Shown here piece after piece: positions 1 through 9,279 of a stretch of DNA of 64,000 bases (positions are counted from its first letter, which is position 1; each line of letters begins with the position of its first letter). The DNA is from Coemansia sp. RSA 487 (Eukaryota > Kickxellomycota > Kickxellomycetes > Kickxellales > Kickxellaceae). A program made the position numbers and the translations under genes. The notes under the pieces are model-generated. The model saw only the letters and a program-made list of their open reading frames with translations. It was not told the DNA's origin and made no database searches. Location of the stretch: NCBI GenBank assembly GCA_027577595.1, contig JANBRJ010000059.1, positions 1 through 64,000 of the forward strand, written 5' to 3'.

Positions 1-719
1 AGCACCTTTATTTGCATCAGCTGCGTCAGCCCAACAATCGGCAGACTAACAGCAGCTCCACGCACATAGTACTCGCTAGGCATTGTCTCTGGCTTGCAAA
101 TCCACTTGTACACATCGAGCCCATTGCAGTACAATTGAGACACCCTAGGATCCTTTGACTCTGCGTCCAGAAACTCTGACATCGATGCCAAATAGCTCTT
201 GACAATCGGACCATACACATCTAGCAACCACGATGCCTCGTGCATGTAATCAATGGAACCGCCGTGCTGGCCACCGAAAAGTGCCATGACATTGGATTTG
301 CTCTCAGCAGAAAACAGTGCAGGTAGAACTGGATATTGCCGATCTTGTGTAGTCCGGCGGTAGCTGTGAAAGCAAGCAGGATCATCCCACAAAAGATAAA
401 AGGCTCTTAGGACGAGACGAGCACCGGGTTCGTCTAGCTTGTGTTTGCTAACGACGCTGTGGATATCGTTGGTGTTGGGATCAATCGCAAAATAGTGAGC
501 AAAGGCGTTGAGAACAGCAGATGCACAAAATGACTTGCTTTTGACGCAGTGTTCAAGGAAGGCTGCATACACTTCAATTTCGGCTGACAGGGCAGAATCA
601 TCTGTGGGACTGAAGATCTTGGTTAAACCCTGCACAGTGTCATAAAATCCAGCTGGTAAATCCAGCCGGAGCTTGATAGATCCATGCTTGAGATAAATGG
701 CTGGGTCAGAAGCGGCCAT
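1..719 (-). CDS. FAS1: Fatty acid synthase subunit beta, N-terminal part (partial)
   Basis: The frame is open from an ATG at 719 to the window edge, giving the first 239 residues of a larger protein. Around residues 145-165 it carries a GGQ-x-GG motif followed by an acidic helix ending in LLDVYGPIVKSYL. Near residue 228 it has SLPIVGLTQLMQ, which matches the SLPLIGVIQLAHY-type segment of the fungal FAS beta-subunit N-terminus. That region is the acetyl-transferase (starter-loading) domain of the hexafunctional beta chain, which loads acetyl units for cytosolic de novo fatty acid synthesis. The catalytic serine of the acetyl-transferase and the later enoyl-reductase, dehydratase and malonyl/palmitoyl-transferase domains would lie beyond the left edge. 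A fused alpha-beta FAS cannot be excluded from this fragment. Confidence 0.8.
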   Translation of the reverse strand, partial: MAASDPAIYLKHGSIKLRLDLPAGFYDTVQGLTKIFSPTDDSALSAEIEVYAAFLEHCVKSKSFCASAVLNAFAHYFAIDPNTNDIHSVVSKHKLDEPGARLVLRAFYLLWDDPACFHSYRRTTQDRQYPVLPALFSAESKSNVMALFGGQHGGSIDYMHEASWLLDVYGPIVKSYLASMSEFLDAESKDPRVSQLYCNGLDVYKWICKPETMPSEYYVRGAAVSLPIVGLTQLMQIKV

Positions 720-2698
720 ATTTTATATAATGGCTTGATTCGAAGAATTTAAATATTTATACTTCAATTAATTAGCTTTTACGCTTTTTGGATGTAGAAG
801 GAAAAGATATATTGGTGTATTAACCGGAAACAAAATAGTCCTGGTTTGTCTGGCGAGGGATGGTATATAAATATTTTATATGACCTGAGGTTTTTGCTAG
901 TGCCATTTAGTTCCATTTAGTCCCATTCCGCTACACGAATATAGACCTGTTGAACTCTAAACTGTGCCACCCTAGCAGGTTTATTGGCTCAGCAGACAAA
1001 ATACATAAATATTCCTAAGTATGGAACAATTAAACTTGTTCTATCCTTTTTTATTGCCAGAAAAGCTCAATGTAGTGATTGGGAGAAAATCATTGTTGTA
1101 AATTATATTCAAATAAAAGTACAAACACAGTCTCACGCCTCACTTTATTGTTAGAATGTGTATGCAAGAGCGCAACAAGTGGTTTTTTGTTTTTCTGTGC
1201 CAGGAAGTACCGGCAAATTGGTTATATGGGTATAAGTTAGAATTAGCTATTTTTATCCCTGTTTTTCTTGAATTGTACATGAACATTAATAGGAATGGCT
1301 GCAAAGATAACACCAAACAATGAATAAACGAGCATTGGTCATGGATTACTAGGAAAACCTTATGTATTCATCCTCACATAGCAATAATGTATTTAACACG
1401 TAGCCAACATGTAGACAAGATGGAATAGATATGCTAAATTTATGACCTTGTATCATATTTCACAACAGGCTTTGGACATATATCTGTGTTCCTACGCTAG
1501 CAATATCAGGCGTTTATCTATAGCATAGATTTAAAAAATTTTGTTAACAACTCTCTCATCGTGTGAACTCCTAAAGCTGTGCTTATGCTCTAGATAAACA
1601 CTACTTTTGGAATGACCTGATTGTCTGACAATAAACCATTGTTGGTTTGGGAGCCAAAATAGCACGTGAAGATAGCAATGTGGCATGCCCATTATCGAGT
1701 GGTGGTGAAGAATATATTGCTGAGAACATGGTGTACTTGATTGTCATCAAGTTGTTGGCTATCTTCATAATATGTGTAGAATAGGTTGTTTTACAACCGT
1801 GACAAAGTTATGTTGAAAAGAAACAAAGCTATATCTTTAATAAGAGTCGTTCTTGGAAGAGAATTTTGATTGCATATCCCGAACAATATCAGCTTTAGCC
1901 ATACCAGAGTAATTATGTACATTTTCAAGTTAAAGTCTTTAAAAAATTCTGCGAATCGTGTGAAATGGTGGCGCTTCTTTTTCCTTTTTCATATTGTGAC
2001 TCCCATCTGCAAACAATTTTTAATCCTTCTTTTCTAGGCTGCTGGGGTTTTCAAGGTGATGACAGGGATTCGTAAACAGCCCCAATTTAACTGGGAAAAT
2101 GCATATGATCTGAGGGATTCTTTAGATTGTTTTCAGCTGCCTGTTTGCTCGAAGTCATGTTTTCAAGTTAAGTGACTATTTTCTTTATAACAAAACTGTA
2201 GCACAGCACTAAAATTGTGATTTCGTGAAAACAAAGACATTTTAAAACGGGAAGGAAGTAGTCATGCTATGGTTACCTTTCCTGGATGTGATGTCGCGTT
2301 TTTAGGCAAAACGTTAGGTTCTGATTAACAGCTGTTTACTTCCTAAGGAAAATAAATCTTACAATATGCCCTTTGCAAAAGTAACATATACTAGCATATG
2401 CGCTGATAGAAAAAGATAACACAAGGACTAAGAGGATTTTTGTAGTGCAGCTATTTATTTTAGTTCAAATTGCGGCAATTCGCTGGTTTCAATTTATACT
2501 CTCCTAAACTGCCAACCTTGACCTGGCTAAGCTGCTATGGCTAGTGTCATTACTCTCTTTAGCATCAAAGTTGATTTTGTTTAAATTATTTAATAAAGGG
2601 ACAAGCTAAATTCATGAGAGGGTTAAATAGACGTTTAGTATCTCAGGTCTATGCCAACACCTGGTAACCCATGCTTTTACAGCTTTGTTTATATAGCA
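720..2698. other. AT-rich intergenic stretch without recognisable gene
   Basis: Nearly 2 kb of AT-rich sequence upstream of the FAS gene. No frame of coding character was seen on either strand. The first few hundred bases presumably hold the FAS1 promoter. No clear repeat longer than short A/T runs was recognised. Confidence 0.6.
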
Positions 2699-2960
2699 TG
2701 TGAGAGATTTGCCATGGACCCAGAATAAAATAGCACAGAGTAATTTATAGATATTTTCTTATTGCTCTAATCTCGATAAAAGAAAAATTATGGATAAAAA
2801 TCCATGTCTCTTCTCAAAGGCAATAACCACGGAAAATGCTGCCCTTATATGTAACAGAGAGTTGTTACGTATAGTGCACTATTGCAGTGTTGACATTTAG
2901 TGACTGTGCAAACCCGTGAAAATGGATCAACCTTGCATACGACAACACGCTAACGCGACA
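2699..2960 (-). mobile_element. Solo LTR, family 1 (copy A)
   Basis: About 262 bases closely related to the copies at 4.1, 5.8, 6.6, 29.0 and 37.0 kb. Read on the minus strand it starts TGTCGCG and ends with TCACA-like termini, the TG...CA pattern of long terminal repeats. An internal palindromic block reads GTAACAGAGAGTTGTTACG. No internal retrotransposon coding region is attached, so it is a fossil solo LTR. Confidence 0.65.
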
Positions 2961-3025
2961 ATGCCGGTTTATCATAGGTGAAAAACGATCAATTAAAACA
3001 CCTCCGTTTTGAACATTTTTGAAAC

Positions 3026-3250
3026 CTACGAAATTGAGCTAACTGTTATCCTTACTTTATTTGCCTTTATTCGGGCTGTATTAAAAGAGTAGCCTTCTGC
3101 TTGAAGTTCTTCAACAATGATATTCACTGCTTTATCCTTTGCTGCCTGTGCAGCTGAATCAAAATCTAGAGTTGATTTGAACGTAAACGATTTACGTGCA
3201 TTTGTACCAGGATGTTTGAACGCCACCCTAAATTTTACTGTATTGCCCAT
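3026..3250 (-). CDS. Small lysine-rich protein, family K paralogue 1 (unknown function)
   Basis: A 74-residue basic protein that I do not recognise. It aligns over its whole length with the 77-residue product at 5128-5361. Both start M-x-x-T, have a basic beta-like stretch, then D-x-DSA-x-x-x-AK around residues 30-40, then a Y-x-x-x-T-x-x-I segment near residue 55-60. The C-terminal part also resembles the YEKK-MPNAT-x-x-QV region of the 143-residue protein at 44537-44968. A TATAAAAG box lies at 3323-3316, about 66 bases before the ATG, the same spacing as in paralogue 1's relative at 5128. It sits in an AT-rich island between solo LTRs. No signal peptide or membrane segment is present. Confidence 0.5.
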   Translation of the reverse strand: MGNTVKFRVAFKHPGTNARKSFTFKSTLDFDSAAQAAKDKAVNIIVEELQAEGYSFNTARIKANKVRITVSSIS

Positions 3251-3315
3251 TATAAAATATCAGACCTTAGGAAATATTCTGAGGTGAAGCAAACGAGGTT
3301 TGGATTAGTATTCAG

Positions 3316-3323
3316 CTTTTATA
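3316..3323 (-). promoter_or_regulatory. TATA box of the 3026-3250 gene
   Basis: TATAAAAG on the minus strand about 66 bases upstream of the start codon. Its position and sequence match the box before the related gene at 5128. Confidence 0.45.
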
Positions 3324-3817
3324 GCATTTTTCACTTTGTCATCAAAATTTTATGTAGCAAATGATTTCCACTACTGCTTGTTATTTATCCCATACATATA
3401 TCCATTTCCTTTCCTAGTTTCACATCTAATTGGCACATTATTATTTTCATTACAAGTAAAAACTGAATTCAATTATATTTTCAACATTTGCCTTTCTCAT
3501 TACGATTATTTCAGCCTATTTTTATAATCACTAGACTAACATTAATTTCAATGTTGCTATTTTTGCCAAAGAGCCCTTACTTGGATATGGAATTCTAGCC
3601 TTTTCTCTTTTCATCAATCATCTGCAAAATATTTTTGGATGTAGAAATTTTGAAAAGCAAACAGATGTGGAGACCTAGTGAAGGCTAATTTAGTAGCTGG
3701 TAGGCAGGTGAACACCAGTTTTACATGCAAATAAGTCTCTTAATGTAGCTTAGATGGATAGAAATTATATTGAAGATATTTTGTATATCATGTTCTATTA
3801 TTGTAAAACAGGGAATG

Positions 3818-4013
3818 GTGTCGGGTATTACATCATTGGTGCTAGGGCTGTTACATAGGAGTATTCAATATTATATTAAAAACAGAACTGAGGATAAAAT
3901 AACAAATATGGTATGAATATCAGGCTATTGTGGTGATCTGGAGCGATACTTTCGTAATTACTTATCTAAAGGAACCCGATACATGAAGACATAAAAATCG
4001 TGCCTGCCAAACA
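3818..4013 (-). mobile_element. Solo LTR, family 2 (degraded copy)
   Basis: Diverged relative of the 202-base LTRs at 28708 and 29166. The shared order is GCTAGGGCTGTTACATAGGAG, an AAAACAGAACTGAGGATAAAAT-like block (quoted here only in part), then GGTATGAATATCAGGCTAT. The ends are approximate because the copy is worn. It is an old fossil with no internal region. Confidence 0.5.
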
Positions 4014-4131
4014 ACCAAACTCTTTTCTCTTAGTTTTATTCTTTTTATCAAATCAATACATCACACTATTTTATAGCTGTAGAACCTAGAGTTGTGATAA
4101 TATTTCCTTAAATCACATGTCAAGGATATGA

Positions 4132-4400
4132 TGTGACGAATCGAGCATGGACCTGGGATGGATAACAAGGAGTATTCAGATGATGTTTTATCTTTTATTT
4201 CCTTTCCATAAAAACCAATGAAAATAAAAAATAAACCCATGCCATTTTCTCAAAGGCAATGTCCAAGGAATGTTGCCCTTTTATATGTAACAGAGAGAGC
4301 CGTTACATATAGTGCACTATTACAATGTCCACAACCAGTGGTTGCCCCAACCCATCTGTATGGAAATCAGCCCTGCATATGACAACACACTAGCGTGACA
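4132..4400 (-). mobile_element. Solo LTR, family 1 (copy B) with target duplication TATGA
   Basis: Bounded by TGTGACG at 4132 and GTGACA at 4400. It is flanked by the perfect 5-base direct repeat TATGA at 4127-4131 and 4401-4405. TG...CA termini plus a 5-base duplication are typical of LTR retrotransposon integration. It shares the internal GTAACAG...GTTAC block and the CATATGACAACACACTAGCG end with other copies. No coding region is attached. Confidence 0.75.
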
Positions 4401-4560
4401 TATGACATAATATATAATATGTGATAATGATCGGCATGCGAGTTGCATGGTGAGTCACAATCACAAGTTTAATTACTGTAGTGTTTTATATGGGTACAAA
4501 AGCCAGATTGTTCATGAAAAATAAAGATAAGGGACTTTAGTTCCGTCAAGGCTTTTATTT

Positions 4561-4625
4561 GTAACATAATATATCATATATCATATGCCGTATGTATTGT
4601 TGCTGTATGCAAAGTTGGCATGACA
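4561..4625 (-). repeat. Family 2-like LTR end fragment
   Basis: Read on the minus strand this begins TGTCATGCCAACTTTGCATA and continues into an ATATAT-rich stretch. It resembles the fragment at 28969-29027 and the start of family 2 LTRs. It looks like a truncated end. Confidence 0.4.
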
Positions 4626-5057
4626 TAGGAAAAGGACGCAGGCCCAAAAGCTTACGCTGTGGAGGATATCCCAAAATATAAAATATATCACCAGTGAGGA
4701 GGTTTTGGTGCAGAGGATACCTCCTATCTATTTTATTGACTTTTTAAGGCTTTTGGGTTAAACCTAATCTGCAGTGCTTAATTCATGCTATGCATTGCTC
4801 AGGGCAATGTTTGGCTTAGATTACCTAATTAATAATCATTTAATTAACTTGAAACGAAAAGCACATTTTATAGAAAATATTCAAGGAGAAAAGCAAGATA
4901 TACTGTGCATAGCAAACCCTGAATCCTATTTTATTAATATAAATTTTTATCCAAAGATAACTGCTTTGAAAATAGTTTTGGTAAGAGTGATAAATATAGG
5001 AAATAGAAATTTCCTTCTGCATTCTATTATTATAGCTTTCTATGGCAAGCTGTAGAG

Positions 5058-5065
5058 TATAAAAG
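5058..5065 (+). promoter_or_regulatory. TATA box of the 5128-5361 gene
   Basis: TATAAAAG about 62 bases upstream of the ATG, mirroring the box before the paralogue at 3026-3250. This supports both small frames as expressed genes. Confidence 0.45.
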
Positions 5066-5127
5066 TCAACTGAAATCCTTTATCCTTTCAAGTTTGGTGT
5101 AACAAATTACTTTTTTAGCAATCCAAG

Positions 5128-5361
5128 ATGTCAAAAACAGGGCTCAAAATTCACCTAAAGTTCATAGATCCAATAGCTGAAAAGCATCAGGAGAAATATA
5201 TAACTACACAAGTGGGTGACAGGGACTCTGCAATATGGGAAGCAAAGTCGCAATTACGCTTGAGATTCAAACCAAAGCTCAAGAATAAATACCCAAAATA
5301 TACCAAGAGTCAAATAGATAGTATATTATCAGAATTCATTACATATGCTGAGCCTGTATAA
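5128..5361 (+). CDS. Small lysine-rich protein, family K paralogue 2 (unknown function)
   Basis: A 77-residue basic protein, unrecognised. It shares layout with the 74-residue product at 3026-3250: M-x-x-T start, a shared D-x-DSA-x-x-x-AK motif (here DRDSAIWEAK at about 31-40), and a terminal helix. Its KNKYPKYTKSQI segment (about 52-63) matches the EKKMPNATQAQV segment of the 143-residue protein at 44537-44968. It is soluble, with no signal peptide. A TATA box lies about 62 bases upstream. It lies between solo LTRs in an AT-rich island, with AT-rich codon use unlike the housekeeping genes. A role in DNA or RNA binding would fit the charge but is speculation. Confidence 0.5.
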   Translation: MSKTGLKIHLKFIDPIAEKHQEKYITTQVGDRDSAIWEAKSQLRLRFKPKLKNKYPKYTKSQIDSILSEFITYAEPV

Positions 5362-5798
5362 TGATTACAACATTATTGCTGACAGGTATGGCAATTCCAA
5401 ATTAGGCACTTTCACATTGGAATTTCCACTAGCTGGATGAGACATAGCCAACACCTTACATTGGCAAATATCGATGTGGTTACAATTGGTTTCAACATAT
5501 AATTATTTCCATTTAGCTCCCTTTATTCATTCCATTTTCTACACCTTATGAAAATAAGAAGCTATGTAAAGTTTAATATGAATAAAAGTATATTATAAAA
5601 ACTGAAGGAGGAACCCAGAGGAGAAAAAGTCTATCTATCTGTGATGACATGGCATGCTGTTAAATAGTGGTAAACATACATCCGGTAATTAGATTTCGTA
5701 TCACATAAAGCGTGTCAAAAAGTAGTGTAATTACCAAATGTGTTTTATGTGAATATTGGTTCTGCATGTGTAGAAGCAAGAATCAGTTTATGTATGCC
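5362..5798. other. AT-rich intergenic stretch
   Basis: Between the small lysine-rich gene and the next solo LTR. No coding frame or repeat was recognised. Confidence 0.5.
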
Positions 5799-6049
5799 TG
5801 TCACGCTAGTGTGAGTGTCGTATGCAAGGCAAACCCATGACAATGGGTTTGCACAGCCACTAAACGCTAACAATGCAATAGTTCACTACATGTAACGGCT
5901 CCCTGTTACATATAAGGGCAGTGTTTCCCGTAGGTCATTGCCTTCGGGGGAAGGCAAGGATTATTTCTTCTTATATCTAGTTTGAGGAAGAAGATATCAA
6001 ATAATTACTCTGTGTTATTTTATCCTGGGCCCATGGCAAATCCGTCACA
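5799..6049 (+). mobile_element. Solo LTR, family 1 (copy C) with target duplication ATGCC
   Basis: Starts TGTCACGCTAGTGTG and ends AAATCCGTCACA. It is flanked by the 5-base direct repeat ATGCC at 5794-5798 and 6050-6054. An ACATATAAGGGCAG segment in the middle is a plausible LTR promoter TATA element, and a TTATTTTATCCTGGG block lies near the 3' end. It is one of the cleanest copies of the family. No internal region is attached. Confidence 0.75.
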
Positions 6050-6432
6050 ATGCCTATATGTTTTCAAAGTTAAATTGGGAATTCTATTCAGCAGGCTACA
6101 ACTTATTTGGGTTGATTGCTCACTCTATTTTTATTGTCTATTTTTAAACCCATTTCGGAGCCATTTAAAGAACATACTGGGATTTATTTCTTAGTCACAC
6201 TAGCAGTTTCCAAAGTGGAGGTCTCAGAAATAATGCAATGCCAAAATATCTATGGCTATGTTTTTACATTAAAAAGATTGGCCTTTTCTCTCATTATTAT
6301 CCCTTTCAAATAAATATATCACTATTTTATGAATTAATTGAGAAACGGCCTTTTTTGTCAAGAAAAGGAACTGCTTTTTATGCAGGGCTCTGTTTGGATA
6401 GTTTAAAAGAGAACAAATGTTGTTGAAATAGT

Positions 6433-6897
6433 GTCATGTCAGCTTTGCATACAATAACAAGATATATGGTGTCATATTCTTGATGGGTGGTTTTTGAATG
6501 GTGTCATTATTCTTGGTGCACGGCTATACAATAGCCTAAAACTCACATCATTTCTTCATATCATCCTTAGTTTCTGTTTGAAATAGATATTATACTCCTA
6601 CGTAGCAGTCCTAGCGTCTATGTCACGCTAGTGTGCTGTCATATGAAAGGACGATCCTTTCAGATGCTTGGGGCAACCACTGATCGTGAACATTGCAACA
6701 GTGCGGTTCTGTAACGGCTCTCCGTTACTTATAAAGGGCAGCATTGCCCGTGTGTCATTGCCTTTTGGAAGAAGGCAGGGGGTTTTCTTTTATCTAGTTT
6801 TTGGTAGAAAAATAGAGATCTATAAAATTACTCTGTATTATTTTATCCTGGGTCCATGGTAAATCCGTCAGTAAATCCGTCAGTCTATAGTGTAACA
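6433..6897 (+). mobile_element. Solo LTR, family 2, interrupted by a family 1 LTR
   Basis: The 5' part (6433-6620) starts TGTCATGTCAGCTTTGC and carries the family's CGGCTATA...TAGCC promoter-like block. The last ten bases (6888-6897, ending TGTAACA) lie beyond a family 1 LTR at 6621-6882. Without the insertion and one copy of its duplication the element is about 198 bases, close to the 202 of intact relatives. Imperfect flanking repeats AATAG and AAAAG (4 of 5 match) may be the original target duplication. Confidence 0.65.
6621..6882 (+). mobile_element. Solo LTR, family 1 (copy D), nested in family 2
   Basis: Starts TGTCACGCTAGTGTGC and ends AAATCCGTCA. It is flanked by the perfect 5-base direct repeat GTCTA at 6616-6620 and 6883-6887. 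The duplicated bases belong to the 3' end of a family 2 LTR, so this element landed inside an older one. A short AAATCCGTCAGT direct repeat is present at its 3' end. Confidence 0.75.
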
Positions 6898-6933
6898 AAA
6901 AGCTTGTACAAAGAGACTGCAAGAAAAATACAA

Positions 6934-7299
6934 TTACAATACCTTATACACATTAATTACAAGAAAGTATGATGAAAGAAAATTAAAAAAGCTGATCCAA
7001 CAGGGGACAAGCATATTTATTAGTGAATATGTAATATTTCCATTGTAATAATCAGATACAGTAGTACTTGTGCTATATTTACTTAATATATTAATAGGTG
7101 CGTATGATATTTTGGCTAGTCCCTCATTTTCAGATAAATTATGTGCATCCAAAAAAAAATTTATTTCCAAAAGTGGATCAGCTGGCTGGATATCAGCTTT
7201 AGAAATACAATTAAATGTATATTTTTGTTGCTCAATCTCTAATTTATTATTATACTTTCTCCACTTGTACAGAGCACGTATGTTAAAAATTGCATACAA
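6934..7299 (-). CDS. Doubtful 121-residue open frame
   Basis: An open frame in AT-rich sequence, with a hydrophilic first half and a hydrophobic C-terminal stretch. I do not recognise it. An overlapping frame exists on the other strand. It could be a lineage-specific gene or a chance frame. The AT bias makes long chance frames on this side of the window more likely than in the housekeeping block. Confidence 0.15.
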   Translation of the reverse strand: MYAIFNIRALYKWRKYNNKLEIEQQKYTFNCISKADIQPADPLLEINFFLDAHNLSENEGLAKISYAPINILSKYSTSTTVSDYYNGNITYSLINMLVPCWISFFNFLSSYFLVINVYKVL

Positions 7300-7358
7300 T
7301 GCTTCTACAACTATTGTCTCTACCGCACTAAATTCAATAGTTTAACCACATCAGAAAG

Positions 7359-7575
7359 ATGGCCCCAATTTTGAATAAAAATCACTGCCATTTATGCAAC
7401 TCTTTGGATTCATATGGGAGAAGGAGAACGTTGCTGAATAGCAAGTACAAGGATGTGATCCCTTGAGGAAAGAATACCTGAAAACAGAACTACGTAATAT
7501 AGCAAAATTACAGAATAGTATAAAAAGAAAAATGCGTGAACAAGATCCAGAAAACCACCAAAATATCACTTGATA
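7359..7575 (+). pseudogene. Possible decayed small gene (zinc-knuckle-like start)
   Basis: The frame opens MAPILNKNHCHLCNSL, with a CHLC pair, continues RRRTLLNSKYKDVIP, and stops at TGA (7465-7467 region). A second frame with strong charged, coiled-coil character (RKEYLKTELRNIAKLQNS) begins directly over that stop in another phase and runs to 7575. The join suggests one frameshift in a short host gene. It could also be chance in AT-rich DNA. No homology was recognised. Confidence 0.25.
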
Positions 7576-7700
7576 GATGCAGTATTTTTGATTTGTTCAA
7601 GTAGCATATATTCCTGCAGTATAAAATAAACTAGAGCTCTTTTTCATTTTCAACGGCAAGCAACAGTAAATACCATGGGTTTAAATTATATTGGACAATT

Positions 7701-8969
7701 TCACCGACATTCCCACAGACACACTTCTGTGTTTACAGATCCTGTGGCAACGACCGGGCTGACAATGCTAAAGTCGATGCATGTGGTAAAGTGGTCGGAT
7801 GCCTCGATGGTTTTGGCGCACCGGCCAGTAGCAAGGTCCCAAACACGCATAGTCTTGTCGTCAGACACGGAGATCAGTATCTTTCCGGACGGGTGGAACA
7901 CAAAGTCGCGCACCCAATCGTCATGGCCAACAAACGTATGGAGCAGCTGTGCCGATGCGGCATCCCAGAGCCGAAGTGTCTTGTCGCGCGAGCCGCTGAC
8001 AATAAACTGGCCTTCTGCAGCTGCAGTAGAAGCAGCCTGCAGGCCGGCCAGCCGGCGGAGAGCCATATAGGTGTTGATCGGCGCAAATTTTGCAATTTCG
8101 ACGACATTTCCGTGGCCACGCAAGTCGGCCTTGCACTCGCCAGTTGCTGGGTCCCACAGGCGCACGCTCTGGTCGTTTGATGCGGTGACCAGCAGACGCG
8201 CATCAGCCGACACGTCGACGCTACGCACCCATTCTGCATGGCCAGTCAGCGTTTTGACGCAGTAGCCTGTAGCAACCTCCCAAATCTTGACAGTCTTATC
8301 GCGAGACGCCGACACGATCTTATCTGGGCCCAGGAAGCAGACAGCAGACACGCAGTGGTCGTGGCCATGGAGCGTTCGCACGCACTTGTACTCGTCGGCA
8401 ATGTCCCAGATGCGCAGCGTCAGGTCAGCGGAGCACGTCACTAGTATGGCACCCTTGGAGTCATAGACAAGATCCTGAACGGCCTTTGTGTGGCCCTTCA
8501 GCGTGCGCTCAAAGTCGCCAGACTCCGAGTCCCATATCTTGACAGTCATATCCTCGGAAGCGGTGGCCAGCACGGTGTGTTGCGGGTGGAACCTGACGCG
8601 CGTGATAGGCGCACGGTGCTGCGCCAGGCGCGTTTTGGCCGGCGGTCGTGGCAGCCACTCTGTCTTTTGAGCGGCACCTGCTCCGCCGCCTCGCCGTGTC
8701 GCTACGGCGCCTGTGCGGATGTCTTCTTGCAGCTTTGACAGCTTCGACTCGAGCTCCATGATTTTCTTTTGCAGGCGGATAACCGATGTCCACTTTTTGG
8801 CCAATAGGTTATGGTGTCGGTCCTTGGCATCGGCGACAAAGCCCTCGTTGTCTGATTCGCGCGCAAAAGTTGCAGCACTGTCAGCGTAGCCTTGTGTTTG
8901 CATAAAGTCTAGCATTGCCTTTTGCAGCTCCTTCAGCTGCCGCTCGGGCAGAATGTGCTCCGACGACAT
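7701..8969 (-). CDS. PAC1: LIS1/PAC1/NudF dynein regulator
   Basis: A 422-residue protein. A LisH dimerisation motif lies at about residues 6-40 (LPERQLKELQKAMLDFMQTQ), followed by a short coiled coil (about 58-82). Seven WD40 repeats form a beta-propeller that ends SPVVATGS-VNTEVCLWECR, matching the C-terminus of animal LIS1. LIS1 homologues bind dynein's motor domain with NudE and are needed for nuclear migration and spindle positioning. An upstream in-frame ATG at 9011 exists, but the start at 8969 (MSSEHILPERQ) was chosen because it gives the family's usual distance to LisH and is not hydrophobic. It is head to head with the NUP49/58-like gene, 310 bases apart. The propeller has a low-complexity insert rich in alanine (about residue 305-325). 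Confidence 0.95.
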   Translation of the reverse strand: MSSEHILPERQLKELQKAMLDFMQTQGYADSAATFARESDNEGFVADAKDRHHNLLAKKWTSVIRLQKKIMELESKLSKLQEDIRTGAVATRRGGGAGAAQKTEWLPRPPAKTRLAQHRAPITRVRFHPQHTVLATASEDMTVKIWDSESGDFERTLKGHTKAVQDLVYDSKGAILVTCSADLTLRIWDIADEYKCVRTLHGHDHCVSAVCFLGPDKIVSASRDKTVKIWEVATGYCVKTLTGHAEWVRSVDVSADARLLVTASNDQSVRLWDPATGECKADLRGHGNVVEIAKFAPINTYMALRRLAGLQAASTAAAEGQFIVSGSRDKTLRLWDAASAQLLHTFVGHDDWVRDFVFHPSGKILISVSDDKTMRVWDLATGRCAKTIEASDHFTTCIDFSIVSPVVATGSVNTEVCLWECR

Positions 8970-9279
8970 TGCCCGCTTGATTATTTTGGATGTCAAGTAC
9001 AAGATGATCAAAATGAAAAAGAATGTAAATTAGCAAGGAATGCAAAGGGGAAAAAGACTGCAAAGCAAAAGAGAGCTTTTTTTTTCTTTTGCTACAAGCC
9101 TTTTTTTTTTTAAAAAAAAACAGAACACTAGAGATCAAAAGTGCGAGCCGGCAACTCTGCGAACCGAGTGATATTTGACTGCTTTTTGAATCAAAGTCAG
9201 CGCATTTATTTTTCTTTCTCTCCCCTTCTTTTTTGTTTTTATATAAATTTATCTCGTTTACTTTTCTCATTAGGACAAA
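8970..9279. promoter_or_regulatory. Shared intergenic promoter region PAC1 / NUP49-like
   Basis: 310 bases between two divergent starts. It contains long T and A runs (about 9078-9120) that would exclude nucleosomes, a common feature of fungal bidirectional promoters. No clear TATA box on the PAC1 side. Confidence 0.4.

Noticed and set aside
4774-5055. 93-residue frame on the plus strand
   Set aside because: AT-rich composition, an overlapping antisense frame and no motif or homologue in the window.
2699-6882. Repeats read as MITEs with short terminal inverted repeats
   Set aside because: Ends match only over TGT[CG]AC/TCACA. TG...CA termini, 5-base target duplications and internal TATA blocks fit solo LTRs better.
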